64,000 bases of DNA from Taklimakanibacter albus (lineage in GTDB: Bacteria > Pseudomonadota > Alphaproteobacteria > Rhizobiales > Aestuariivirgaceae): the NCBI RefSeq assembly GCF_016595235.1, contig NZ_JAENHL010000008.1, positions 952,624 through 1,016,623 on the forward strand, written 5' to 3'. Position numbers and translations under genes: made by a program. The stretch's first letter is position 1, and each line of letters begins with the position of its first letter. Below are positions 17,577-27,100 of this stretch, one piece after another. Below the pieces are notes generated by a model that was not told where the DNA came from, did no database searches, and saw only the letters and a list, made by a program, of their open reading frames with translations.

Positions 17577-18224
17577 TCAATTGCGCCCGCTCACAAGCCC
17601 CGCGATCTCGGCACGCAATTCCGGGAAGCCGCGCCCGGTCACACTCGACGTCAGATGCACCTCGGGGAAGGCGGCGGGCCGCTTCTTGGCGATGGCGCGG
17701 GTCTTCTCCAGAAGCTCCGGCTCATCTTTGGTGAGGATCTTGTCGCCCTTGGTAAGCACGATCTGGAAGGTGACGGCGCTCTCATCGAGCAGCTTGAACA
17801 TCTCGAGATCTGTGCCAATGACGCCGTGGCGGGCATCAACCAGCACGAAGACGCGGGTGAGGCCGGGACGCGCCCTAAGATAGGTCCTGAGCAACCCCTG
17901 CCACTTCTTGACGTCGACCTTGGCCGCCTTGGCATAACCATAGCCCGGCATGTCCACCAGCGTCAGCTTACCGGCGCCGATGTCGAAGAAATTGAGCTCA
18001 CGGGTGCGGCCGGGCGTATTGGAGGCGCGCGCCAGCTCCTTATGGCCGGTGAGTGCATTGATGAGCGAGGACTTGCCGGCATTGGAGCGCCCGGCAAAGG
18101 CGATCTCGACGCCGTTCACGTCCGGCAGCTGCTCGGGAATCGCCACGCCCATGACGAAAGAGGCAGGCCCCGTGAAAAGGAGTCTGCCCCGTTCAAGCTG
18201 ATCGGCTGTCCAGTCCGTTGTCAC
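17577..18224 (-). CDS. engB: Ribosome biogenesis GTPase YihA/YsxC (EngB)
   Basis: A 215-residue GTPase needed for 50S subunit assembly. The G motifs are visible: GRSNAGKSSLINAL (G1), a conserved Thr-rich switch around ASNTPGRTRELNFF (G2), VDMPGYGYAKA (G3), LTKGDKI (G4) and SSVTGRG (G5). It starts at GTG 18224 and overlaps the yidC stop in GTGA, so it is translationally coupled to yidC. The order yidC-engB-argB is standard in Rhizobiales. Confidence 0.95.
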   Translation of the reverse strand: MTTDWTADQLERGRLLFTGPASFVMGVAIPEQLPDVNGVEIAFAGRSNAGKSSLINALTGHKELARASNTPGRTRELNFFDIGAGKLTLVDMPGYGYAKAAKVDVKKWQGLLRTYLRARPGLTRVFVLVDARHGVIGTDLEMFKLLDESAVTFQIVLTKGDKILTKDEPELLEKTRAIAKKRPAAFPEVHLTSSVTGRGFPELRAEIAGLVSGRN

Positions 18225-20017
18225 CCGGTACTGCTCTTGCGTTTGAGGAACGGCAGGCTGTTGCGGATATTGCCGAAGAAGTTCACCTCAACACCCTGGC
18301 GCCGCATGATGTAGCTCTGCTGCAGGATGGAGAGGAAGTTGTTCCACGCCCAATAGATCACGAGGCCGGCCGGGAAGGAGGACAGCATGAAGGTGAACAG
18401 GATCGGCATCCAGTTGAAGAGCTGGGCCTGGATCGGATCCGGCGGCGTCGGGTTGAGCCGCATCTGCAGCCACATGGTGATGCCCATGATGATCGGCCAG
18501 ACGCCCAGCATCAGATAGTGGCCGAACACCGGCACGGTCGAGGGATCCCACGGGATGAGGCCGAACAGGTTGAAGATGGTGGTCGGATCATGCGCCGAAA
18601 GGTCCCGGATCCAGCCGAAGAATGGCGCATGGCGCATCTCGATGGTGACATAGATCACCTTGTAGAGCGCGAAGAACACCGGGATGGCGATGAGGATGGG
18701 TAAGCAGCCCGACAGCGGCGAGACCTTCTCGCGCTTGTAGAGCGCCATCATCTCCTGCTGCTGCTTCATGCGGTCGTCGGGATGGAGCTGCTTGATCTTC
18801 TCCATCTCCGGCTGCAGCTTCTTCATCTTGCTCATCGACTCGTAGGACTTGTTCTGCAGCGGGAAGAACAGGAGCTTGACGATGACGGTGACGATGAGAA
18901 TGGCGACGCCGAAATTGCCGATATAGGACTTGATGAATTCGAGCAGCCAGAACAGCGGCTTGGTCAGGAACCAGAACCAGCCCCAGTCGATCATCAAATC
19001 GAAGCGGTCGATCTTGTATTTCTCGCCGATGGCATTGATGTTCTGCACCACCTTGGCGCCGGCGAAGAGGCGGTCCTCATAAGAGGCGCTGCCGCCGGCC
19101 GGTACGTTGATGGCGGTCTTGCCGAGATAGTCGGCCTGGTAGCTGTCAGCGCCGTTTGCGGTGACGTGCTGGAAGGTGCCGGTGAGATCCTGAGCCTGGT
19201 CGGGAATGAGCGCGGTCGCCCAATATTTGTCGGAGAAGCCCAGCCAGCCGCCAGTCGTGTCGACCGGCATCTTCTTGCCCTCTTCCTTGAGGTCGGAATA
19301 GTGGACCTCCTGCAGCTTGCCGCCCAAGACGCCGATCAGGCCCTCGAACAGCACATAGATGCCGTCGACCTTGGGCGTGCCCTGGCGCAGCAGGCGGGCA
19401 TAGGGGAAGAGCGAGACCGCATTGGCGCTCTTGTTCACGACGTCCTGCTTCACGGTGAAGAGATAGTCCTCATCGACCGAGATGGTGCGGGTGAAGGTGA
19501 GGCCTTCGCCATTGTCCCAGGTGAGGACGAGCGGCTTGCCGGGCGCCAGAGTGGCGTCGGCCGGGGCCTGCCATTCGGTGTTGAGGTCGGGCAGCTTCAC
19601 CGTGGTGCCGGCGGCGGGAATGAAGCCGTGCTCGGCGAAATAGCCATGCGGGGTGCCGAGCGGGTTGAGGAGCGCGATTTCGGGGCTCTTCGGGTCGACC
19701 GTCTCGCGGTAGTTCTTGAAGCGGATGTCGTCGAAGCGGGCGCCGGTGAGATTGATGGAGCCGTCGATGACCGGGGTTTCGATCGTGATGCGCTTGGCCG
19801 AAGCGATGGCGGTCTCTCGCGGGACGACGGGGGCCGCCTGGGTGCCCGGAACGACGGCGCCCGGCTGCTGCTGCTGGCCGCCCGTTACCTGGGTCTGCTG
19901 CTGAGTCTGCTGCTCGAGCTTCTTCTGCGTCGGCGCCGCATAAAAATATTGCCAGCCGAAGATGATCGCCATGGAGAGGACGATGGCGAGAATGAAATTC
20001 TTATTATCATGCTGCAT
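18221..20017 (-). CDS. yidC: Membrane protein insertase YidC
   Basis: Inserts and folds inner-membrane proteins, alone or with SecYEG. The 598-residue Gram-negative form has an N-terminal anchor (FILAIVLSMAIIFGWQYFYA), a Gln-rich linker (QQTQQQTQVTGGQQQQ), a large periplasmic beta-domain of about 300 residues and five C-terminal helices with the substrate groove (SCLPILIAIPVFFALYKVI region). The DNA for the Gln-rich linker is a short imperfect CAG-type repeat. It is 12 bases after rnpA; the yidD gene often found between the two is absent. Confidence 0.97.
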   Translation of the reverse strand: MQHDNKNFILAIVLSMAIIFGWQYFYAAPTQKKLEQQTQQQTQVTGGQQQQPGAVVPGTQAAPVVPRETAIASAKRITIETPVIDGSINLTGARFDDIRFKNYRETVDPKSPEIALLNPLGTPHGYFAEHGFIPAAGTTVKLPDLNTEWQAPADATLAPGKPLVLTWDNGEGLTFTRTISVDEDYLFTVKQDVVNKSANAVSLFPYARLLRQGTPKVDGIYVLFEGLIGVLGGKLQEVHYSDLKEEGKKMPVDTTGGWLGFSDKYWATALIPDQAQDLTGTFQHVTANGADSYQADYLGKTAINVPAGGSASYEDRLFAGAKVVQNINAIGEKYKIDRFDLMIDWGWFWFLTKPLFWLLEFIKSYIGNFGVAILIVTVIVKLLFFPLQNKSYESMSKMKKLQPEMEKIKQLHPDDRMKQQQEMMALYKREKVSPLSGCLPILIAIPVFFALYKVIYVTIEMRHAPFFGWIRDLSAHDPTTIFNLFGLIPWDPSTVPVFGHYLMLGVWPIIMGITMWLQMRLNPTPPDPIQAQLFNWMPILFTFMLSSFPAGLVIYWAWNNFLSILQQSYIMRRQGVEVNFFGNIRNSLPFLKRKSSTG

Positions 20018-20029
20018 GGGCAGTCCCGT

Positions 20030-20380
20030 TCACCGGTCGGTGGTGTGCAGCCTTTTCAAGGCTGTCCTAATGTCATTTTGAAGGCTTGAAAACGGCCTTT
20101 CGAGGCCTTGGGCCCTGCCGATCAGCACATAGTCATGGCCAGGTTCAGCAAGCTCGGGCAGCGTGAGGCGGGCCGCCTCGCGCAAGCGCCGCTTGATCCG
20201 GTTGCGCGTCACCGCGCCGCCGAGTTTCTTGGTGACGGTGAAGCCGGCACGGGCCGGTCTTTCATCCTTGCGGTCGCGCATCTGCACGACCACGCCCTTG
20301 GCGGCGAAGGAATTGGCTTTCGCGGCGGCGAGAAAATCCTGCCGCTTCACGATGCGCTCGATCAGCTGGTTGGGGCTCAA
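20030..20380 (-). CDS. rnpA: Ribonuclease P protein component
   Basis: Basic 116-residue protein that assists the RNase P RNA in 5' processing of tRNAs. Landmarks are the N-terminal RIVKRQDFLAAAKA, GFTVTKKLGGAVTRNRIKRRLREAAR (the RNR signature, given in two pieces) and the C-terminal HDYVLIGRAQGLERPF. The only in-frame start after the upstream stop is TTG 20380, preceded by GGGGCC. It lies 14 bases after rpmH and ahead of yidC in the conserved ribosomal operon. Confidence 0.93.
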   Translation of the reverse strand: MSPNQLIERIVKRQDFLAAAKANSFAAKGVVVQMRDRKDERPARAGFTVTKKLGGAVTRNRIKRRLREAARLTLPELAEPGHDYVLIGRAQGLERPFSSLQNDIRTALKRLHTTDR

Positions 20381-20394
20381 TGGCCCCGTCCACG

Positions 20395-20529
20395 TTACGC
20401 GGACAGCCGCTTGCGGCCTTGCGACCGGCGGCGCGCGATCACCTTGCGGCCGCCCGTGGTGGCCATGCGGGCCCGAAAGCCATGGCGGCGCTTGCGGACA
20501 AGCTTCGAGGGTTGATAAGTGCGCTTCAC
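20395..20529 (-). CDS. rpmH: 50S ribosomal protein L34
   Basis: A 44-residue, very basic protein starting at [23 protein letters not shown] is the signature start and it ends [12 protein letters not shown]. Length and sequence are standard for L34, a late-assembling protein of the large subunit. It heads the rpmH-rnpA-yidC-engB-argB series and has a strong promoter about 110 bases upstream. Confidence 0.97.
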   Translation of the reverse strand: MKRTYQPSKLVRKRRHGFRARMATTGGRKVIARRRSQGRKRLSA

Positions 20530-20638
20530 AATCTTTCTCCGTCGTCAGTCCCCTGTCCTGGCGCTCGATCCACGGACCGGGCAGCCGGCCCGGAGAGCGC
20601 CGCGAGGGGACAATTCACTCGCTTCTGGAATGGCGCGG

Positions 20639-20668
20639 CATATAGGGTGAAAAGGCGAGCAAAGTCAA
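20639..20668 (-). promoter_or_regulatory. rpmH operon promoter
   Basis: On the minus strand, TTGACT (20668-20663) and CTATAT/TATATG (around 20645-20639) are 17-18 bases apart, close to the sigma-70 consensus. This gives a leader of roughly 100 bases before the rpmH GTG, as expected for a ribosomal protein operon. Confidence 0.65.
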
Positions 20669-20816
20669 TCTTCACCCGATATTTCCCGCAATCGCCAGGG
20701 CGCCTGCGTCACCAAGGCCGGTTTTCCGCCCCAAGGGCAACCCAACCCCACCCGTTAAGGCCGCATTGTAACTCCACTTTTTCCTTTCCGTCCGGGGTGT
20801 TAGTGTAACCGCCATA

Positions 20817-22316
20817 ATGACGGATCCCGCCACAGCTGAGCGCATGAAGAGCCCGGGCCTGTTCCAGGGCCTGTCGGGCAAGCTGCTGCGCCTGACGCTT
20901 CTTTTCGTGATGCTGGGCGAAATCCTGATCTTCCTGCCCTCCATAGCCAATTTCCGGTTGAACTGGCTCAAGAATCGGATCGCCCAGGCCGAAATCGCCG
21001 CTCTGGCCGTCGAGGCCGCCCCCGACCAGATGCTGTCCGAGGACCTGAAAAGCGAGCTCCTGGCCGGGGCGGGCGTGCTGGTCGTGTCGCTCAAGAAGGG
21101 CGACTCGCGCCAGCTCATCCTGCGCAGCGACAGCTATGACATGATCGACGAGAGCTTCGACCTGCGCGAGAGCTCGACGCTGCCCGCCATCTATGACGCC
21201 TTCGGCGCCCTGATCGCCGGCAATGGCCGGGTGATCGGGGTCACCGACACGCCGCCCAACAGCTCGGGCGAGCTCATCGACGTGGCGCTCGAGGAGGCGC
21301 CATTGCGCGCCGCGATGCTGCGCTACGCGCTCAACATCTTCCTGTTGTCGCTGTTCCTGTCGGCCCTCGTCGCCGGCCTCGTCTTCCTCGCGCTGAACCA
21401 GGTGCTGGTGAAGCCGATGCGGCGGCTCTCCGAACATATGCAGGCCTATGCCGGGGCGCCGGAGAATCCCGAGCGCATCATCGCGCCGTCGAAACGCAGC
21501 GACGAGATCGGCATCGCGGAGCGCGAATTGCGCCACATGCAGCTGGAGCTTTCCTCGGCGCTGCATCAGAAGAGCCATCTGGCCGCACTCGGCCTCGCGG
21601 TCAGCAAGATCAGCCATGACCTGCGCAACATGCTGTCCTCGGCGCACCTGATCTCCGACCGGCTGTCGATGGTGAACGATCCGACGGTGCAGAAATTCGC
21701 GCCGAAGCTCATCCTCTCGCTCGACCGGGCGATCTCGCTGTGCGTGCAGACGCTCAAATATGGCCGCGCCGAGGAGCCGAAGCCGAAACGCGACAAGTTC
21801 ATCCTGGCGCTGCTCGTCGATGAGGTGATCGAAGGCGTCGTCGTCGAGGCGTCGAGCCGCATCGTGCTCTACAACAATGTGCCGCAGACACTGTCGGCCG
21901 ATGCCGACCGCGACCAGCTGTTCCGTGTGCTGACCAATCTGGCGCGCAACGCGGTCGAGGCGCTGGAGCAGCATCAGAAGGACGCGCCCTCCGAGCGCGA
22001 CGGGGTGGTGACGATCAAGGCGTGGCGCGAGGGATCGGTCGTCACGGCGAGCGTCAGCGACAACGGGCCCGGCATCCCCGAGCATGTGCGGGGCCGGCTC
22101 TTCGAGGCGTTCCAGAGTGCCGCGAAACCGGGCGGCACGGGCTTGGGCCTCGCCATCGCCTTCGACCTGGTGCGCGCCCATGGCGGCGAATTATGGATGT
22201 CGCAAACGGGGCGTGACGGCACGAGCTTCATGCTGACCTTGCCCGACCGGGTGAGCGAGGTGCGGCCGCCCAAACGGGGCGAGCGCGCAGAGCGCAGGTC
22301 CGCCCTTGACGGCTAA
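20817..22316 (+). CDS. Orphan sensor histidine kinase (HAMP, HisKA-like, HATPase)
   Basis: A 499-residue membrane kinase. A first helix at about 25-45 and a second at about 170-195 bracket a ~125-residue periplasmic sensor; a HAMP linker follows (MRRLSEHMQAYAGAPENPER). The H-box ISHDLRNML puts the phospho-acceptor at His267; the ATP site shows LARNAVEAL (N), SDNGPGIPEHVRGRLFEAF (G1/F) and GGTGLGLAI (G2). No response regulator is encoded in the window. The following P1 peptidase starts inside its last codons. Signal and partner are unknown. Confidence 0.9.
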   Translation: MTDPATAERMKSPGLFQGLSGKLLRLTLLFVMLGEILIFLPSIANFRLNWLKNRIAQAEIAALAVEAAPDQMLSEDLKSELLAGAGVLVVSLKKGDSRQLILRSDSYDMIDESFDLRESSTLPAIYDAFGALIAGNGRVIGVTDTPPNSSGELIDVALEEAPLRAAMLRYALNIFLLSLFLSALVAGLVFLALNQVLVKPMRRLSEHMQAYAGAPENPERIIAPSKRSDEIGIAERELRHMQLELSSALHQKSHLAALGLAVSKISHDLRNMLSSAHLISDRLSMVNDPTVQKFAPKLILSLDRAISLCVQTLKYGRAEEPKPKRDKFILALLVDEVIEGVVVEASSRIVLYNNVPQTLSADADRDQLFRVLTNLARNAVEALEQHQKDAPSERDGVVTIKAWREGSVVTASVSDNGPGIPEHVRGRLFEAFQSAAKPGGTGLGLAIAFDLVRAHGGELWMSQTGRDGTSFMLTLPDRVSEVRPPKRGERAERRSALDG

Positions 22317-23334
22317 ATCCGACGAGATCAGGCCGGGCCCGCGCAATCTCATCACCGATGTGGCGGGGCTCAAAGTGGGCAATGCCGAGAACTGGCTGGC
22401 GCTGACCGGCACGACCGTGATCCTGCCCGACGAGCCCGCGGTGGCGGCGATCGAGATCGGCGGCGGGGCGCCCGGCAGCCGCGAGACGGCGGCGCTCGAT
22501 GCCGCCAATCTCATCGAGACGGTGCATGGGCTGGTGCTGTCGGGCGGCTCGGTCTTCGGGCTCGACGCGGCCTCGAGCGTCGTCATCGAGCTGGCGAAAC
22601 GCGGCGTGGGCTTCACCTTCGGCAACCAGCCGGTGCCCTGCCCGGTGGTGCCGTCGGCCATTCTCTTCGACATCATGAATGGCGGCGCCAAATGGCCGGA
22701 CGATCAGCCGCCCTATCGCGAGCTGGGGCTCGCGGCGCTGCAGGCGGCGAAGCATGATTTCGAGATCGGCAATAAAGGCGCCGGCCTTGGCGCCATTGCC
22801 GGGCGGCTCAAAGGCGGGCTCGGCAGCGCGTCGTCGCGCTGGCGCGATTATACGGTCGGCGCGATCGTGGCGGTGAACTCCGTCGGCTCCTGCGTCATTC
22901 CAGGCACGTCGAGGCTGTGGGCGCGCGACATGGCGCTTGGGCTGGAGATGGGGCCGGACACATCGCGCGAGGGCGCGCGACCGCAGGCATCGCCCCTCGA
23001 AGACAGCAAGTTCGATCCGAAGCCTTTGCAGAACACCACCATCGCGGTGGTGGCGACGGACGCGACGCTGAGCCGAATCGAGGCGAAACGCTTCGCCATC
23101 ATGGCGAGGGACGGCCTGGGGCGGGCGATCCACCCCATCCACACGCCGTTCGACGGCGACACGGTCTTCGCGCTGTCGACGGGCAAGAAGCCCCTGCCCG
23201 AGCAGCACGCCCTGGGTGTCGCGGCCTTGGGGAGCATCGCCGCCGACACATTGACGCGGGCCATCGGCCGGGCGCTGTGGGCGGCCGAGAGCACGGGTGG
23301 GTTTCCGGGGTATCGCGAGAAGCACCGGCTCTGA
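22306..23334 (+). CDS. P1 family peptidase (DmpA/L-aminopeptidase-type, self-cleaving)
   Basis: A 342-residue member of the P1 (DmpA) family of N-terminal-nucleophile hydrolases, which cleave themselves to become active aminopeptidases or amidases. The N-terminal half has ITDVAGLKVGNAENW and VLSGGSVFGLDAASSV; the NKGAGLGAIAGRLKGGLGSAS block follows. The likely autocleavage point is Asn243-Thr244 in QNTTIAVVATDATL, making Thr244 the nucleophile in place of the Ser of DmpA. TTG 22306 overlaps the kinase gene by 11 bases, implying coupled translation. Substrate unknown. Confidence 0.85.
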   Translation: MTAKSDEIRPGPRNLITDVAGLKVGNAENWLALTGTTVILPDEPAVAAIEIGGGAPGSRETAALDAANLIETVHGLVLSGGSVFGLDAASSVVIELAKRGVGFTFGNQPVPCPVVPSAILFDIMNGGAKWPDDQPPYRELGLAALQAAKHDFEIGNKGAGLGAIAGRLKGGLGSASSRWRDYTVGAIVAVNSVGSCVIPGTSRLWARDMALGLEMGPDTSREGARPQASPLEDSKFDPKPLQNTTIAVVATDATLSRIEAKRFAIMARDGLGRAIHPIHTPFDGDTVFALSTGKKPLPEQHALGVAALGSIAADTLTRAIGRALWAAESTGGFPGYREKHRL

Positions 23335-23665
23335 GGGCCGGCACGCCGATACAGGGATTTTCAGGGAATTACAGGGAAATTTCGCGAAAAAAGTGCCGAC
23401 CTGAATGATTTCAATCACTTGGCGCCCGACACGCCGCCGCATCAGGGAAATCCGGAGACCTCGCGGCAGATCAGCCCGGCGATCACCATCTCTCTTCGTC
23501 TTCCTCGCCACTTCGACCCTTCCGTTTTCATCCAGCTGCGGAATGTCGAGCCTTTGTGGCCAAATAGGCCAGCGAAAAGATTGGTGAAATCCGTGGCTTG
23601 CCTTTGCCGGAAAGCCGTATTAGAGAGTGCGCCCGCGGGCGGCTTGCCGCCCCTTATTCCATTGC
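23335..23665. other. Intergenic stretch before tRNA-Arg, no gene seen
   Basis: About 330 bases with no convincing coding frame on either strand. It opens with an AT-richer run containing repeated CAGGGAATT/CAGGGAAAT words, reminiscent of degenerate repeat remnants found in rhizobial intergenic DNA. It probably holds the tRNA promoter near its end. Nothing else can be supported. Confidence 0.5.
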
Positions 23666-23742
23666 GCGCCCGTAGCTCAGCTGGATAGAGCACCAGACTA
23701 CGAATCTGGGGGTCAGAGGTTCGAATCCTTTCGGGCGCGCCA
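23666..23742 (+). tRNA. tRNA-Arg (anticodon ACG), CCA encoded
   Basis: A complete cloverleaf: acceptor GCGCCCG/CGGGCGC, D-stem GCTC/GAGC, anticodon stem CCAGA/TCTGG with loop CTACGAA (anticodon 23700-23702), and T-arm with GGTTCGAATCC. Discriminator G is followed by a genomic CCA. A34 would be edited to inosine by TadA. It marks the switch from core genes to the accessory block on its 3' side. Confidence 0.97.
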
Positions 23743-24123
23743 TATTCTAATACACAGCTATCAACACCCGGATGCCTGGGACGGCGCGTTCCAGCACTGT
23801 GTCTAAGCTGGAATGCGGATAACGATCATCGATCTCCACGGCGCCGGCTAAGGATTGTAAGGCACGCTTTCCAGAACAAGACTTCCGCCATGGTTGATAT
23901 ACTCACACATGAGCGTGCCGAAACCAGCGATTCCGTGATTAGCCGGCCGACCACCACCTGACTCTTCTATTTCACCCATGGCGGCCCGCAAGAATTCGGC
24001 ATGGACGGTGGATCAAGCCGTGGCAATACCGCACCCACAGGCGCGACCGAGCCCTGATATTCCTAGCAAGACTGAGTTACCACCGTTCGTTGACGCGATT
24101 GCGTCAACTGCATAGGCTAACCC
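23743..24123. other. Intergenic stretch between tRNA-Arg and the large STAND gene
   Basis: About 380 bases. No recognisable gene: short open stretches such as one encoding FTHGGPQEFGMDGGSS around 23970-24060 have no start or family and may be a relic of a displaced gene. No integrase and no visible copy of the tRNA 3' end. The last 35 bases hold the palindrome and promoter of the next gene. Confidence 0.5.
24090..24118 (+). promoter_or_regulatory. Palindrome and promoter-like boxes directly before the STAND gene
   Basis: TTGACGC-GATT-GCGTCAA is a perfect 7-bp inverted repeat at 24090-24107. TTGACG (24090-24095) and TAGGCT (24113-24118) are 17 bases apart and would start transcription at about the ATG (24124), so the message may be leaderless; no ribosome site is visible. 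The palindrome covers the -35 box and would suit a repressor. Confidence 0.45.
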
Positions 24124-27100
24124 ATGTTCGAAATTACTGGCGACGATATCGCTGCTTTAAGCGACGCGGATCTGCGTACCTTAATCGGGCTTCTCTGCGA
24201 GGCGGAGATGCGCCGACGGAAGCTGCCCACATCCGCCATCACCTACGGTGGAAATCAAGACGCGAAAGACGGCGGTCTCGATGTTCGGGTAGCACTTCCG
24301 GTCGGGACGGAGATCGAAGGCTTCGTGCCGAAGCCGGCATCCGGTTTTCAGGTCAAGAAGCCCGATTTGCCACGGGCGGAGATTCTGAAGGAGATGATAC
24401 CGAAGGGAGGCGTACGGCCCGTCATCCTCGAGCTCGCGGCGGCTGGTGGCGCCTACATCATCGTGAGTTCTACGGGTTCCACATCGGACTCGGCTCTGAC
24501 CGACCGCCGCAGCGCGATGGCCGAAGCCATCAGAGGCACGCCCGCCGAAGGTAAGCTCGCGCTCGATTTTTATGACCGTAACCGGACGGCGACATGGGTT
24601 CGGGATCATCCCGGGCAGATTCCGTGGGTACGTGCTCAGATCGGCAAGGCGATGCCGGGTTGGCAATCCTACGGTTCGTGGTCGCTTGCGCCCGCTGGTG
24701 TTGACGCGAGCTACCTAGCCGATGACCTTGCGCGCATACGTACAAGCGACAAAGACGGTGAAGGGGTCTCCGCAATCGAAGGCATCAACCGTATCCGGAA
24801 GGTGCTTGCCTTACCTGGGAATGTGGTGCGGCTCGTTGGGCTTTCCGGTGTCGGCAAAACACGGCTTGCTGAAGCGCTGTTTGACGCTGGCGTTGGCGAA
24901 GACGCGCTTGATCCATCGCTTGCGATTTATTCCAACGAAGCAGACGAGCCCGGCCCTCCGCCTGCCGGGCTTGCCTCGGACCTGATCGCCGGACAGACCC
25001 GCGCCATCCTGGTTGTCGATAATTGCACACCGGAACTGCATAGGCGGCTCTCAGAGATCGCACGATCGAATGGTTCGACAATCAGCGTACTCACTATCGA
25101 GTACGATATTCGAGAGGACCAGCCGGAGGGCACTGACGTCTTTGTTCTGGAAACGTCTTCCGTACCGCTGATCGAGAAGCTGTTGAAGCGGCGTTACCCG
25201 CACCTCTCGCAGATCGATGCGCATACCGTTGCGGAGTTCTCTGGCGGCAATGCCCGGGTCGCCATGGCACTGGCATCCCGGATCGAGAAGACCGAAGCCG
25301 TCGCGGGCTTGAGTGAAGAAGAGCTTTTCAAGCGTCTCTTTCAGCAGCGCCACGATCCTGACCCATCGCTCCTCCTAACTGCGCAAGCCTGTTCCCTAGT
25401 TTATTCGTTCGACGGCGAGACTCTTGATGGCGACGAGGCAGAGCTTCCCGTCCTCGGCAGCCTCATCGGCAAATCGACCGAGGAGATGTATGCCGGAGTG
25501 GCAGAGCTCAAGCAACGAGACCTCGTGCAGACTCGCGCAAAATGGCGTGCAGTGCTGCCGCATGCGATCGCTAATCGTCTCGCCAAGAGAGCGCTTAATG
25601 CCGTTGCGCCGGCAAGGGTAAATTCGGTGCTCGTCGACAATGCATCGGAACGCCTTCTCCGCTCCTTCTCACGGCGTCTTGGATATCTTGATGACAGCAA
25701 GGAAGCTCAGGCTATCGTGAAGGCTTGGGTGGCGCCGAACGGTCTGCTCGGTGATCTAGCAAATTTTACGGAGCTTGGCCGTGCGATGTTCACTAACGTC
25801 GCACCGGTCGCGCCGAAGGCCGTACTTTTGGCGCTAGAGAATGCACTGTCTGTCGCCGATGAGGCCACGCTCCTACGTTGTACGCATTTCGTTCGGCTCT
25901 TGCGCTCACTCGCATACGACTCCGCCTTCTTCGAACGCGCTCTTGCCTTGCTCGTGAAATTCGTGGCGCTTTCAACTGGCGATGACAAGGACAATGACGC
26001 GACTGGTGTTGTTAAGTCACTATTCCATATCGTCCTATCCGGCACACATGCTCCAGTCGAAATACGCGTGAAGGCCGTGGAAGCGCTGATGACCTCCAAG
26101 GACGAGGCCATGCGCCACCTTGGTGTCAAGGCGCTCGAATCCCTAATGAAGACAGACCACTTCTCCTCACACTATGAATTCGACTTCGGTGCGCGTTCCC
26201 GAGACTACGGCTACTACCCGCCAACCGGCGCGGATGTGCGCGCATGGTTCGACACCGTACTGAAACTCGCGGGCAAGTTTGCCCTGTCGGACAGTCCTGT
26301 AGTCGGAGAAGTGCAGAAAGCAATCGCCCGGAAGTTCCGGGGCCTCTGGACCCACTCGGGCAGGGCGGATGAGTTAGACCAGCTTTCTCGCGCGATCGCC
26401 GCCATGTCGTTTTGGCGCGACGGCTGGATCGCTGCACGCCAGACCCGCGTCTACGATGGCAAGGGTATGGTCCCTGAGCTTCGCGATCGCTTGACGGAGC
26501 TGGAAGAATTCCTGCGGCCTAAGGATATTGTCAGTAAAGTGCGCGGGCTTGTCATCGGTGCGCGCGCAGGAGGTCTCGACCTGGATGACTTTGATGATGA
26601 CGAAGACGACGATGAGAGTGGCTCGACCGCGCGCTACGCTGAGCGTGCTGCACGTTCAGCCACGGCAATGCGTGAACTCGGCCATGACGTGGCGGCGGAC
26701 AACGGCACGTTCAAAACCGTGTTGCCGGAGTTGATGGCTGGAGACACACGGACGTCATCGTTCGGCGAAGCATTGGCAGAGGCCACCGAAAACCCGCGCG
26801 CGATGTGGGATGCGATTGTTGCACAGTTTGCAGCAACCAAAAACGCAAGCCCACAGCTCTTGCGCGGATTCATAAGTGGACTGCAGAAGCGTGATGCGGC
26901 ACTTGCCGACGTTGTCCTTGATGAGGCGCTGGAGCATCCTGCTTTTGCCGCGTGGTTTCCGATTCTGCAGGCCAGCGCACAGCTTGACGAACGCGCACTT
27001 GGCCGGCTGCATCGTGCGCTTGCGCTCGGTAAGGCACAGATCGCGAATTACCAATGTCTGGCCTATGGCCGTGTCTCCGACAACGTGCCGGGCCCGGAGT

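Noticed and set aside
16674-18314. A 546-codon plus-strand frame antisense to argB and engB
   Set aside because: It mirrors two certain genes and reads as Asp/Ala/Gly/His-rich low-complexity sequence, the usual result of high GC.
18782-20089. A 435-codon plus-strand frame opposite yidC
   Set aside because: Composition (Leu/Asp/Gly/Ala/Arg runs) and complete overlap with yidC mark it as a mirror frame.
20709-22181. A 490-codon minus-strand frame opposite the histidine kinase
   Set aside because: The plus strand has all kinase motifs; the mirror frame has no recognisable domain.
23970-24060. A short gene between tRNA-Arg and the STAND gene
   Set aside because: About 30 codons of plausible sequence with no start codon, ribosome site or family; may be a relic, but cannot be supported.
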